DNA from: a bacterium | GTDB taxonomy: Bacteria; Joyebacterota; Joyebacteria; Joyebacterales; Joyebacteraceae | Direction: 5' to 3' | Assembly: GCA_029990205.1 (NCBI GenBank) | Contig: JAPEKQ010000004.1 | Location: forward strand, 1-64,000 | DNA: 64,000 bases | The notes under the pieces: model-generated | Told to the model about the DNA's origin: nothing | Seen by the model: the letters and a program-made list of their open reading frames with translations, nothing else | Databases searched by the model: none | Made by a program: the position numbers and the translations under genes | Shown: in pieces, positions 8,601 through 16,483 of the stretch | Position numbering within the stretch: the first letter of the stretch is position 1 | How the letters are laid out: every line of letters starts with the position of its first letter

Positions 8601-11173
8601 GCGCACCCGGTCACGTCGAGGCCGTCGATGCCCGAACGAAGATAGATGCTCGTCCACATCTCGTTGAACGTGCAGTCCGTGATCGAGAAGTCACTCAGAG
8701 ACAGGCTGTTGGGCGCGAAGATGCCGATGTTGCGCGTGTACACGCCAAGGGACGCAACAGACGCGTCAAACTCGCAGTCCGTGACCGTCAGACCGGCGAA
8801 GTCTCCCATGAGGTGCACACCGTAGGTGTTCGGACCTGCGCCCGCGCCGAGGTTCGGGAAGTTCACCCGGGTCAGCGTCAGGTCGGCGCTCGAGTTGACC
8901 TGGATGCCCTCGGTCAACTCAGCCGGGTCGCTGATGGCCAGGTCCGAGATCGTGACGTCGTCAGCCGTCACATCGATGACCGGGTAGGCGCCAGGCTCGA
9001 TCAGCGTCGCTGTCTCACCGGCCCCGATCAGACTGAGGGACTTGTCGATGAGGAGCTGCTCGGGGTAGGTACCGGCTGCCACATTGATCGTTGCGCCGGA
9101 GGTCGCTGCGTCGATCGCGTCCTGGATCGAGTCCTTCGTACCGAGCGGCATGGGCGACGTTCCCGGAGGCGCCGCGAACCACGGGCTGTAGTCCACGTTG
9201 TCCGTGACCGCGTCACCAGCGCGTCCGGTTGTCGGACCGTCGGCGTCGTCCCACCAGTTGAGTTCAGCGTCGATGACCAACCCGTTGGTCGGCGTCCCGA
9301 CGACCTGCACTCCGTAATGTGCGAGAGGGTTGCCGAGGTGGCCATTGCCGTAGATGGCGTTGCCGGAACCGTTGATATCCGTGGCGCAGTCGTAGCAGGC
9401 ATACTGGCCGCTAGAGGGAGGACTCTCGAACTGCGGGTTCCAGTAGTTCCCCTCGAGGTCCAGCATGATCCCGTTCCAGCCGTTGTCGTAGATCGCATTG
9501 TCATCGATGAAGATGCTGTCGTTCTTGGGTCCCATGTAGATGCCGCACTTCTGATTGTCGTGGATGTCGTTGCCCACGATGGTCAGGTTGACAGGACCGT
9601 ATGCGGTCAGCGGGTCGGAGACCTTGTCCGACGAGCCTCTGATCAGCTGGATGCCGTGTCCGTACTTCAGGAAGTCCGGGTCGTCACCCGGCAGACCGGT
9701 GCATCCGTAGATGTCGTTGTTGCTGATAACAAGGTCGGCGTAACCGCCGGCGGTCTCGATTCCCGCCCTGTGCGAACCGTAGATCTCGTTGTCGTCGATG
9801 ACGGTTCCCGCCATAGACGCGGGGCCGGGGGCCCCGTAGGCGTAGTACGACGTCCACAGGAAGACGTTGTCGCCGTTGCCCTTGCAGTCGAAGATCTTGT
9901 TGTGTGAGAAGCTGCTGCTCTCGATACCGTCGTCACCGTACGGATGGTTCACGAGGTAGAGCCCCATGCGACCGTGTGTCCCGTCCTGGCTCACAACGTT
10001 CGTATTGGGTCCGACGATGTTGTTCTCGAACACGATGTTCTCGATGACGCCGGTGTGAGCGTAGACGCGGACGAGAGACGTGTTCTTGTTCGCCTCCGCC
10101 GCCAGCTCCTGCACGATGAAGCCCTTGAATGTCACGTCGCTCACATCGTAGATGTCGACGATGGCCGTGTAGCTTCCGGCCGGGTCGGGATGGCTGATGA
10201 TCGTCTCAACGCCCGGATCCCATGCGTAGTCTGCAGGTACCGTGTAGCCGTTCTTGTTGAGCGCGTGCGTCGCTCCGAGCATCGTCACCGGCTTCTCAAC
10301 GAGGATCTCCTCGACATAGTGGCCGGCCGCGACATTGACGGTCCCGCCGTCCAGCACGGCATCGACGCCGTTCTGGATCAGGTCGAAGTGCGTGATGCCC
10401 CAGCCGGGAGTCGCCGACGTGAAGTCATCATCGACCCACACCTCGGGCGGAGCCGCAGGCGTCAGCGTCACCTGGTAGATGCCGCCGTCCCCAGCGATGA
10501 TCTCGACATCGAAGCCGCCGAACTGAAGCGGGATAGCGTCGCTGCCCCACGTCCAGTCCATGTCCCACCAGCCTGCGCCGGCGCCATGCGCGTAGCAGTC
10601 ACCATCGTTGGCGTCCGGATCCGTCGGAAGCGTCCCCGTGTACGAGCCGACATCGTTCTCCGACGCGTACATGTTCGTCCAGTCCATCAGGCCGGACATC
10701 GGCGTTCCCTGATGCACGGACTTGTACTGAAGAGCCCAGGTCGTCCCGGTCAGCACGAGCTCGTAGTTGTAGTAGTCCGCGACATCCGGGTTCCAGAAGC
10801 CGCCCCAGGGCGGGCTCCCGGTTCCATCGTCCGGATAACCATCGTGAGGGTCCGACGTGCCGTACCCGATGGTGTACGTGTCGGTTCCGGAGCAGTTCCA
10901 CGCACCCGTCCCGTAATACCCCTCGACGAATGCGCAACCGCCCGTCTTGGCATAGACATCGAATCCCCCGGCGGTGGAAATGGCTTCACCACCGCCGCCG
11001 ACCGCGTACCACGAGCCGGCTACGGCGTCGATCGTTCCTGTGTAGACGCCACCACCGGCGTCCGTCAGTGTTCCCTCGAACTCCATCGTGCTGCTGCCAA
11101 CGGAGTTGGCCGAAGCGGGCGCAGCGATGATGATCGAGAGAATCAGCGCGAGTACCAATGCACTGGTCCGCAT
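5645..11173 (-). CDS. Giant secreted beta-helix protein, paralogue of the downstream gene
   Basis: 1,842 residues with a clear signal peptide (cleavage near APASA, residue 22). After the signal the N-terminus matches the downstream paralogue almost word for word (NSVGSS, MEFEGTLTDAGGG). Beta-helix repeats fill about 260-1150, with IQNGVD and IQDAID motifs near 266 and 684. They are followed by a cohesin-like domain (~1155-1290), an FN3-like domain (~1410-1520), a dockerin/EF-hand-like segment (~1524-1604, RVNDADINIL and SFEDLMIFAMNYD), a second cohesin-like domain (~1605-1745) and the FlgD/T9SS-like tail. The ATG at 11173 has AGGAGGAG just upstream. Transcription probably starts near 11587 from a consensus promoter, giving a ~410-nt structured leader shared with another operon. 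No enzymatic residues were recognised. Confidence 0.85.
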   Translation of the reverse strand: MRTSALVLALILSIIIAAPASANSVGSSTMEFEGTLTDAGGGVYTGTIDAVAGSWYAVGGGGEAISTAGGFDVYAKTGGCAFVEGYYGTGAWNCSGTDTYTIGYGTSDPHDGYPDDGTGSPPWGGFWNPDVADYYNYELVLTGTTWALQYKSVHQGTPMSGLMDWTNMYASENDVGSYTGTLPTDPDANDGDCYAHGAGAGWWDMDWTWGSDAIPLQFGGFDVEIIAGDGGIYQVTLTPAAPPEVWVDDDFTSATPGWGITHFDLIQNGVDAVLDGGTVNVAAGHYVEEILVEKPVTMLGATHALNKNGYTVPADYAWDPGVETIISHPDPAGSYTAIVDIYDVSDVTFKGFIVQELAAEANKNTSLVRVYAHTGVIENIVFENNIVGPNTNVVSQDGTHGRMGLYLVNHPYGDDGIESSSFSHNKIFDCKGNGDNVFLWTSYYAYGAPGPASMAGTVIDDNEIYGSHRAGIETAGGYADLVISNNDIYGCTGLPGDDPDFLKYGHGIQLIRGSSDKVSDPLTAYGPVNLTIVGNDIHDNQKCGIYMGPKNDSIFIDDNAIYDNGWNGIMLDLEGNYWNPQFESPPSSGQYACYDCATDINGSGNAIYGNGHLGNPLAHYGVQVVGTPTNGLVIDAELNWWDDADGPTTGRAGDAVTDNVDYSPWFAAPPGTSPMPLGTKDSIQDAIDAATSGATINVAAGTYPEQLLIDKSLSLIGAGETATLIEPGAYPVIDVTADDVTISDLAISDPAELTEGIQVNSSADLTLTRVNFPNLGAGAGPNTYGVHLMGDFAGLTVTDCEFDASVASLGVYTRNIGIFAPNSLSLSDFSITDCTFNEMWTSIYLRSGIDGLDVTGCAFGPVDPADYTACVAGLYIGDGDDDDFDLRNISVTGNTFTEYGRGVYVWNYGANSTVENFVISGNTFTNTGWSAAIRFIFGLNGMEDYSIDGLDINNNTFTQDTDVGAYVGMIDLRTYDATLLACDISVTDNVMTFTGAPYADAMYGIGFTVGGDGFYNTTVARNGVDGGGTGGAGTMAAAGMKISHYADSYTWAHDLDIDILSNAVKGFDHALSVYDIIGASYGGLPAGTDVSLSYNSLLGDLYGVRNDDGVAVDAEGNWWGDATGPYHSSNTGGLGCEVSDFVDFDPWIGKAGSENIVCVPDDIELNDTDDDETISVDYLGGASGLIYGVSVTFTWGADVSMDGVAIGDIFPGVAGNDFFTHYGDIGVGSTTASHTVDWTLLGNQAGVTGPATLFTIDLSAAGCGSDDISITSVLFRDNANQPLSGVYASGASIEVDTEVPAVATLSVDNPDNPYFDNWARDGNDLVIEATVTDACGDLDDVTVVANLSTLLDGGGTAVAPSTYATGTATWNLDDADLGADGAQVVRVTVTDLLGNTSYDEITVNVDNTLPVAVTDLAAAPGHNKADLTWTDSPTTYDANFHEYVLRSNAWGDAGYPTYPLAGTPAYPTDAGDGDLVDENVTGGSYGATYASDGSERSILYYGVFARDKAGNYGPAGTGDRCTNYWLGDVAGALGGGVGGYNGRVNDADINILGGTYGVSTGGLGWEPECNVGPTDDNSRVGVPVPDGIVSFEDLMIFAMNYDVVAPRIVPFLAEPSVGGLALALNEADRSSDGVLSLALRLEGNLGEIKGLSTELEFDGLEFIAAGLSDEMSAPVADVFFWSDATSRSTQIDLAVLGTDVTIGGSGDVAVLTFQIVDEAYTVDFSSATLRGAANDELTADLEGLSYEGIPASFKLVRNTPNPFNPVTTVGYHLPSESRVTIRVFDVAGRVVTTLVDGVVEPGRHTVVWNGTNEYGESVGSGVYFCTMETPEYRGSHKMTLLK

Positions 11174-11418
11174 GCTCTTCTCCTCCTGGGCATGTGCGAG
11201 TAACCTCGAATGACGCGACTGCAGCGGCCCGCTCGTGACGCTCACGCGTCGACCGCCTTGCACCTCCCGCAGTGCTCAGCTTGTCATCGCTCCTCCTTCG
11301 CCGCTCCGAAGTCGCTGAACTCCGCTCTTGACGGGCCAGCTCGGTGCGTGTACATTCCCGAAGCACAAGAGCGGACATGCTCACGCCTCACGGTGTGATG
11401 CAGCCCCGCTTCTTGGCC

Positions 11419-11587
11419 GGGCGGCTGGACTGGGTGCCAACCTATCCTCCAGTCGCCCTTGTTATCGTTTCCATGCTGTGTTCTGGATCTCTCTCCACGT
11501 CCGCGGCGTTCCCCATCCTCACTGCCCGCCCCCCCACCCAGCTGCGAGACTGGGCGGGAGAGGCAGGCGTTTCCCGAGGGAGGAAAC
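11419..11587 (-). ncRNA. Structured 5' leader RNA, copy A
   Basis: On the minus strand the leader opens with a GTTTCC/GGAAAC hairpin (11569-11587) exactly at the predicted transcription start. Next comes a long helix with an outer arm (11524-11530 with 11562-11568) and an inner stem (11534-11541 with 11550-11557) closing the loop TCTCGCAG. A conserved linker follows (GTGGAGAGA), then a distal GGGCGACTGG/CCAGCCGCCC stem (11419-11458). The same order, loop and linker occur in copy B at 20400-20563, with compensatory changes in the inner stem. The remaining ~245 nt to the beta-helix start codon are not conserved. I could not match the core to a riboswitch class I know. Confidence 0.6.
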
Positions 11588-11593
11588 ACTGTC

Positions 11594-11622
11594 ATTATAC
11601 TGCCCGTCGCGAGCTATGTCAA
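11594..11622 (-). promoter_or_regulatory. Consensus sigma-70 promoter for beta-helix gene
   Basis: TTGACA (11617-11622) and TATAAT (11594-11599) are both perfect consensus and separated by exactly 17 bases on the minus strand. The start point should lie near 11587, at the first hairpin of the leader. Confidence 0.85.
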
Positions 11623-11665
11623 TATTGATTGAACCACCATGAAACTTCACTCACTACACTACAGA

Positions 11666-11695
11666 CATCTAACTGCAATAGATGGACAAGCACAT
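11666..11695. promoter_or_regulatory. Conserved upstream blocks, copy A (candidate activator sites)
   Basis: Two blocks, CATCTAACTGC (11666-11676) and GACAAGCACAT (11685-11695), lie upstream of the -35 element in AT-rich DNA. Both recur in the same order and orientation upstream of promoter B. Spacing between blocks differs by about 10 bp, one helical turn, as expected for cooperating protein sites. The binding protein is unknown. Confidence 0.5.
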
Positions 11696-11749
11696 AGGAT
11701 GCATTTTGTCTAGTTCGAACACCCTTACTGACTGACCACCAGACAAAGA

Positions 11750-11782
11750 CGCCGACCCCCGCCATGAAGGTAAGGGTCGGCG
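11750..11782 (-). terminator. Intrinsic terminator of the secretin operon
   Basis: A perfect 9-bp stem (CGCCGACCC with GGGTCGGCG) is followed on the minus strand by TCTTTGTC, 33 bases after the stop of the last operon gene. Confidence 0.75.
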
Positions 11783-11815
11783 CTATTCTGGGCGTGCTTC
11801 ACGGCGCGCGAGTGC

Positions 11816-13426
11816 TCAACGCGCAGCACGGATGTAGACGAGCTTGCACACGGCCTGCGCTGACTCGCTCCTGACAATGATGAAGTACACACCCGATGGC
11901 ATGTTCGCATCTGCACGGGGCCATGACAGGCAAAGGCGCTTCTCGCGCGCGCGACAACTCTCAACCACTCGGCCGCGCACGTCGACGATGTCAACACGAC
12001 GACCTGCGTCCCGCTGCGGGAACTCGGCGGTGATCGTCGCGGGTCCGAGTGAGGGAGACGGAGAGACACTGAGAGATCCGCGACGCTCGTCGACACCCGG
12101 ATCATCATCCACCGATGTACCCAGCGCGATTCGACTCATCTCGTACGCATGTTCCGCCAGCACGGACAGCGTCGTCGTGTCATCGTCGTAGATGCTGTAC
12201 CACCCCTGACACTCGTGTGGCGGGTCGCCCACCCATGGGTCGCCAGGACTCCAGTGACCACCGGCGGGAACAAGTGGCCGTCCCTCCCCCGCCCAGGCCC
12301 AGACGTTGTCACCACACGCCGGCCCTCCACTCGCCGCTGATACCTCCACGAGTCCGTACAACAGACCGAGGAGCGAGTTCCGCCAGCTCGCGTCTCCCGA
12401 CGGGTCGAACGAACCGCCATCACGAGCGAGCCCGAACTCTTCGAGAACCAACGGTTTGTTGAGGAACTGCGCGTTGGCAATATGTGCCGAGAGGTAATCC
12501 TCTGCGGCTGCCGAGGCGGCCGGGAAGGTCGCCTCCGGATCGGACGGGTCAAACCACTCCCAGTTCTGGGGCCAGATGTGAACGGTTGCGTAATCGATGT
12601 CGGGACCGTCGTGGTTGTCGATGAAATCGAGCCCGTTCCACGATGGCCATGGCGTGTCTCCCTCACACCCGGTCGTCACCAGATGGTTCCCGTCGAGCCC
12701 CTTGATGTAGGCAGCGGTGTCGTCCAGCCAGGTATTGAATGCGGCTGCGTTGTTGTGGAAGCCGCGGGGCTCGTTGGCCAGTTCCCACGCCATGATCGTC
12801 GGCTCGTCTCTATAATAGAGGCCCGTGTACGGGTTGAGCCGCCCTGTGAGAAATGCGATGTGGTCCCTCAGGTCCTGCATCGCATCCGCATTCGAGTAGA
12901 AGTCGGACGCGTAGTCCTGGTATGCATTCCAGTCCCCGCCTGGCTCCGGAGGAGGATACGGCACCGGACCGCCGCCGTTCCAACTCACGTACTGGGCCAT
13001 GCCGCCGGACCAGTGCCAGAAGTTCGTGACGCAGGCGACCGCCCTCATCCCCCGCTCATCCATCTCGCTGAGGAGGTAGTCGAGACCGTCGAGCACGTCC
13101 GGATCGTACACCCCCGGCGCGGTCTGGAGCGGCGGCACGATGCGCCACGGTTCGGTGTCAGGTCCCTCGCTTCCGACCATGATGCGGAGGTTCGTCACGC
13201 CGAGCGAACGCAACGTGTCGAGCTCGCGGCACAGGCGCTCGCGGTCGCCCCCTGTGCCCGCAGAACCAAGGTTCATCCCATACCAGTAGTTGACGCCGGC
13301 GTACAGGTACGGCTCCCCGTTGAGCTCGAGCATGGTCCCTTCGGCCTCGACGAACCCCACGTTGTCGCCGGAGCACAGGCAGGCCATCGCCAACCAGACC
13401 AGCAGAGCAACACAGATGTATCTCAC
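11816..13426 (-). CDS. Secreted GH5-type endo-mannanase/cellulase-like hydrolase with T9SS-like tail
   Basis: 536 residues with an N-terminal signal peptide. The body looks like a GH5 (beta-mannanase-like) TIM barrel: LNGEPYLYAGVNYW near the N-terminus, WELANEPR with the expected acid/base Glu at about 219, and LVLEEFG with the expected nucleophile Glu at about 330. The last ~85 residues form a short sorting-type module (SPSPSLGPATI, VDVRGRVV, PSGVYF), so the enzyme is probably displayed on or released from the cell. Predicted activity is cleavage of beta-1,4-linked mannan or glucan; the substrate is not proven by sequence. It is the last gene of the operon, directly before its terminator. 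Confidence 0.8.
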   Translation of the reverse strand: MRYICVALLVWLAMACLCSGDNVGFVEAEGTMLELNGEPYLYAGVNYWYGMNLGSAGTGGDRERLCRELDTLRSLGVTNLRIMVGSEGPDTEPWRIVPPLQTAPGVYDPDVLDGLDYLLSEMDERGMRAVACVTNFWHWSGGMAQYVSWNGGGPVPYPPPEPGGDWNAYQDYASDFYSNADAMQDLRDHIAFLTGRLNPYTGLYYRDEPTIMAWELANEPRGFHNNAAAFNTWLDDTAAYIKGLDGNHLVTTGCEGDTPWPSWNGLDFIDNHDGPDIDYATVHIWPQNWEWFDPSDPEATFPAASAAAEDYLSAHIANAQFLNKPLVLEEFGLARDGGSFDPSGDASWRNSLLGLLYGLVEVSAASGGPACGDNVWAWAGEGRPLVPAGGHWSPGDPWVGDPPHECQGWYSIYDDDTTTLSVLAEHAYEMSRIALGTSVDDDPGVDERRGSLSVSPSPSLGPATITAEFPQRDAGRRVDIVDVRGRVVESCRAREKRLCLSWPRADANMPSGVYFIIVRSESAQAVCKLVYIRAAR

Positions 13427-13515
13427 GTTCGCGCTCCCCGGAAGTCTGCTGCGTCGTTCCCTGCGTCGGCGATCGCCCGCGCGACCCCGCGCTCGTCATG
13501 TGTCCGTGACACCGG

Positions 13516-14127
13516 TTACCTGTACATCGCCTTGATCTGAGACCACGTGCTCGGAGCGACCGGCAGTGCCAGATCGCACTCGACGCTGATCCAGTCGAAG
13601 TACATCTGCCCGTAGGTGGACCAGCCGGACCAATGGCTCGCCGTGGAAACGAAGTAGAGCACACAGGGACCGCACATGCAGACGTCCTGAACCGTCGTGA
13701 TGTGCCACTGAAGCTCGGTGTTGAGCTCGTCGCCCGGATAGCTGTACACAAGCGTGCCCGGAGGTGAAGCGCCCATGTCGTAGACATAGAGATCGAACGC
13801 ATCGACGGCCTGGCCTTCGAGATGCCTGAGCGTGATGCACCTCGGGTTGACATCGGGCTCCGTGCCGAAGTCGAGGAGGATGAGCGCCGCGATGTCGCCG
13901 TCTCCGAGCGACTCGGGACAGTCGATGCCCCGGCAGACCACAACGTCCCCGTACGGCCCCGGGGGATCGTGGTGATCACCGTACTGGACATCGCCCCAAC
14001 CGACCATGTTGTGACCAAGCTCTGACGCAGGCACTCCAATGTCGACCATATCCATCACATCGGCCGACACTGGTACAACGACCACGGTAGCAAGCAATGC
14101 TATGAGGATGGCGAGGAATCGTCTCAT
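13516..14127 (-). CDS. Exported Cys-rich protein of unknown function
   Basis: About 203 residues. The ATG at 14127 follows a GGGAGGTG ribosome-binding site and begins a signal peptide (RRFLAILIALLATVVVV, cleavage near VSA). The mature part is acidic, with about eight cysteines including CRGIDC and CMCGPC, suggesting disulfides outside the cytoplasm. The sequence (DPPGPYGDVVVCRG, FDLYVYDMG, LNTELQWHIT) looks like a beta-sandwich; I do not recognise the family. Its position between a secretin-cluster protein and the GH5 enzyme suggests a role in the same surface system. Confidence 0.65.
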   Translation of the reverse strand: MRRFLAILIALLATVVVVPVSADVMDMVDIGVPASELGHNMVGWGDVQYGDHHDPPGPYGDVVVCRGIDCPESLGDGDIAALILLDFGTEPDVNPRCITLRHLEGQAVDAFDLYVYDMGASPPGTLVYSYPGDELNTELQWHITTVQDVCMCGPCVLYFVSTASHWSGWSTYGQMYFDWISVECDLALPVAPSTWSQIKAMYR

Positions 14128-14181
14128 GACAACACCTCCCGTCTTCTCAACAGACCTGGCGGGGCGCACATGCGTGGGCCC

Positions 14182-14775
14182 CTACTCCTTCTCTCTCGAC
14201 GACCATCCGGCGACGCCGACCACGTCTTCCGTGAGCATCTCGACCCCGAAGGCTTCCGCGTGGCCACTCACCTCCAGGAAGAGACTCTGCTCACCGCATT
14301 TCCCGTTGCCCTCGAGAAACACATCGGCCGCATCGACCTGCCGTTCGCTGACGAGCTTGCCGTCCGGGGTGAGAAGTCGGCACCGCGCGGTCGAGTTCGC
14401 GAGCTGCTGCTCGCGCCCCTTGGGGAGTGTTAGACGCACGATGACACCCCACTTCACGTCGTTCGATGTCACAACGATCTCCGCGGCCGCCACGCGCGGG
14501 GCAGGGTCCTCGACCGAGGTGGTCTGTACGCCGGCCATGTAGCGCGGATTCGGGTCGAACGGGCTCGCGAATCGAACCTTGACGGACCTGGGTATGCTGA
14601 CGCCGACTCCCGCGGTAGCACTGAGAGGCTCGCCCGACGCCCACTCCTGGCCGATGCCGGGAAGGCAGACGAGGGTGACCGCCAGCATCGGCACCAGGAG
14701 GCCTGCGAGCGACCGCCGCCCACCGGGCCCAGCCCGAGTCCGGGACGGCATCCGCTGTCTGATACCACTGATCAT
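14182..14775 (-). CDS. Exported beta-rich protein of unknown function in secretin operon
   Basis: About 197 residues. The ATG at 14775 has GGAGAGG five bases upstream; a GTG two codons earlier lies inside that site. An Arg-rich N-terminus precedes a hydrophobic export segment (LAGLLVPMLAVTLVCLPGIG). The mature region alternates short beta strands (SVKVRFASP, AEIVVTSND, WGVIVRLTLP, SLFLEVSG), consistent with one Ig-like or pilin-like sandwich. No family was recognised. It starts 49 bases downstream of the secretin stop codon. Confidence 0.6.
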   Translation of the reverse strand: MISGIRQRMPSRTRAGPGGRRSLAGLLVPMLAVTLVCLPGIGQEWASGEPLSATAGVGVSIPRSVKVRFASPFDPNPRYMAGVQTTSVEDPAPRVAAAEIVVTSNDVKWGVIVRLTLPKGREQQLANSTARCRLLTPDGKLVSERQVDAADVFLEGNGKCGEQSLFLEVSGHAEAFGVEMLTEDVVGVAGWSSREKE

Positions 14776-14830
14776 GTGCACCTCTCCTTCCGCTTGGCAT
14801 CACCACCGGTCACTGCTGGTCGATGTCCTC

Positions 14831-16483
14831 TCACTCGAGGAGACCGGCGAGCTCCATCGGATCGATCATAGCGTGCGGCGTGACGAGAACGAGCATCTCG
14901 CTCTGCTCCCGCTCGATGGTCGTGTGTCCGAACAGCGCGCCAAGAACTGGGATGCGGCCGAGCAACGGGATACGGTTCTCCTTCGTACGTTCGAACTCCG
15001 AGAGCAACCCGCCGATCAGGATCGACTCACCGTTCCCGACGCACGCCCGCGTCTCGATCTCTCGCACGCTCGTGACGGGCAGATCGTTCACGCCCGACGC
15101 GCGGACGTCGCTGACCTCAACGAAGATGTCGGTCGTGATGTCGGACGACTCGCCCACGTATGGCGTGATCCTGAGCGTGATCCCCGTCGCGATCTTCTGG
15201 AGCGTGTAGTAGGCATAGCTGACCGACCCGCTCAGCAGCGAGTAGTACGCCTCGGTCCCGACACGGATCCGTGCCTCCTGACCGTCGAGCGTGGCAAGGC
15301 GCGGGTTGGCGCGGACGTTCGCCGCCCCGTTCGCCTCGAGCGCCCGCACGGCGGCGCCGATGTTCGTGACAGCGTCGACGCCGTCCAGACCGGTATCGGT
15401 GAGCATCCCGATGAAGGACGAGTCGAGCATGGCCGGGGCGAGCTTGGCGAGACGGAACGTCGCGCCTCCTTCGCTCCCCAGGACCTCCCAGTCGATGCCC
15501 CACTCGCGCGTGACGTCGCTGTTCACCTCGACGACAAGCGCCTCGATGGTCACCTGACGAGGCGGTCGATCGATCGCCGCGACGTCCCGAAGGAACGCGC
15601 TCGTCACCTCCGGCGGCGCCGTCAGCGAGAGGATGTTCCCGCCGGCTGGGTCGACCCGCACGTACCGCTCGTACGACGGCGGCAACAGCCTCGCAATCTC
15701 CTCGGCCAGGAGGTGACGCGGTCGGATCTCGACGGTCGCAGCCAGCAACATCGACCCCGAGTCCCTCGGATCGGTGACGCCGACGAGGTAGTACCCGTCC
15801 ATCCACCGATACCCCAGCCCGAGCGGCACGGCCAGATGACTCAGACACTGCTCGAGCGGGACGTCGTCGAACTCCGCGGTGACCAGTCCCCGGACGCCCT
15901 TCGCCGCGAAGATGGGAATGCGGGTCTGCGCCGACACGTCTGCCAGTACCTGGAGGATATCGGTCTCGTAGAACATGTTGGTGACGCGCGCGTTCTCGCT
16001 GTCGTTGACGCTTCCGGCGACCCCGGCGCCTGTCCCGGGCGTGCGGGCCGGACCGACCTCTGCCACGGAGGCCCTGCCGCACGCCACAGGCCGGTGCGCA
16101 TCCGCGATCGCGTCGAGTTCCATCCGACCGGGAAGCACCGACCACTTCCGGGGGTAGTTCTCCCGAAGCAGATGGAAGCTCAGCGCGGCCTTCGATGTAT
16201 CACCGCCGGCCAGCTCGGCCTCGCCAAGGAGATAGAGCACATCGGGCATGACCCGGTACGGTGTGTTGTCCTCGAGGATCCCGCGCAGAAGCCTTGACGT
16301 CTCCGCGTAATCGCCCTGGCGATATCGCGACGCCGCGGCGCTGAGATCCGCCTCGACCGTCCCGCCGTGTCCCAGGAGCATCTCCGCCTCGTCGTGCAGC
16401 GGCGTCTGCGGAGCGCATCCCAGGAGGCAGGCGACCGCGAACACTGCGAGCGTGGAAGCTGTGTGTGTGCGCCGGGCATTCAT
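14831..16483 (-). CDS. Secretin lipoprotein (GspD/PilQ-like)
   Basis: 550 residues. A lipobox (LLGC) gives an N-terminal lipid anchor near residue 23. A TPR-like stretch follows (~45-120, RYRQGDYAETSRLL, LYLLGEAELAGGDTSKA). Next are an STN/N0-like region (~170-235, DILQVLADVSAQTRIPI), an N1-like domain (~240-310) and the C-terminal secretin domain with ANPRLATLDGQEA, GITLRITPYV and ESILIGGLLSE ... RIPLLGRIPVLGALF. Secretins form the outer-membrane gate of type II/III secretion or type IV pilus machines; this one is short and lacks several N-domain repeats. No GspE/PilB ATPase, inner-membrane platform or prepilin-like gene is nearby, so the inner half of the machine must be encoded elsewhere or be absent. 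Its ATG overlaps the stop of the upstream gene (ATGA). Confidence 0.88.
   Translation of the reverse strand: MNARRTHTASTLAVFAVACLLGCAPQTPLHDEAEMLLGHGGTVEADLSAAASRYRQGDYAETSRLLRGILEDNTPYRVMPDVLYLLGEAELAGGDTSKAALSFHLLRENYPRKWSVLPGRMELDAIADAHRPVACGRASVAEVGPARTPGTGAGVAGSVNDSENARVTNMFYETDILQVLADVSAQTRIPIFAAKGVRGLVTAEFDDVPLEQCLSHLAVPLGLGYRWMDGYYLVGVTDPRDSGSMLLAATVEIRPRHLLAEEIARLLPPSYERYVRVDPAGGNILSLTAPPEVTSAFLRDVAAIDRPPRQVTIEALVVEVNSDVTREWGIDWEVLGSEGGATFRLAKLAPAMLDSSFIGMLTDTGLDGVDAVTNIGAAVRALEANGAANVRANPRLATLDGQEARIRVGTEAYYSLLSGSVSYAYYTLQKIATGITLRITPYVGESSDITTDIFVEVSDVRASGVNDLPVTSVREIETRACVGNGESILIGGLLSEFERTKENRIPLLGRIPVLGALFGHTTIEREQSEMLVLVTPHAMIDPMELAGLLE

Noticed and set aside
7793-9907. 704-codon plus-strand open frame
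   Set aside because: Antisense to the second beta-helix gene; no recognisable sequence and no start context.
11419-11587. Interpretation of the leader as a c-di-GMP-I (GEMM) riboswitch
   Set aside because: GGGAAACGCC loosely recalls GEMM strings, but the CACGCACAGGGCAAACC block and the GNRA/receptor layout are missing in both copies.
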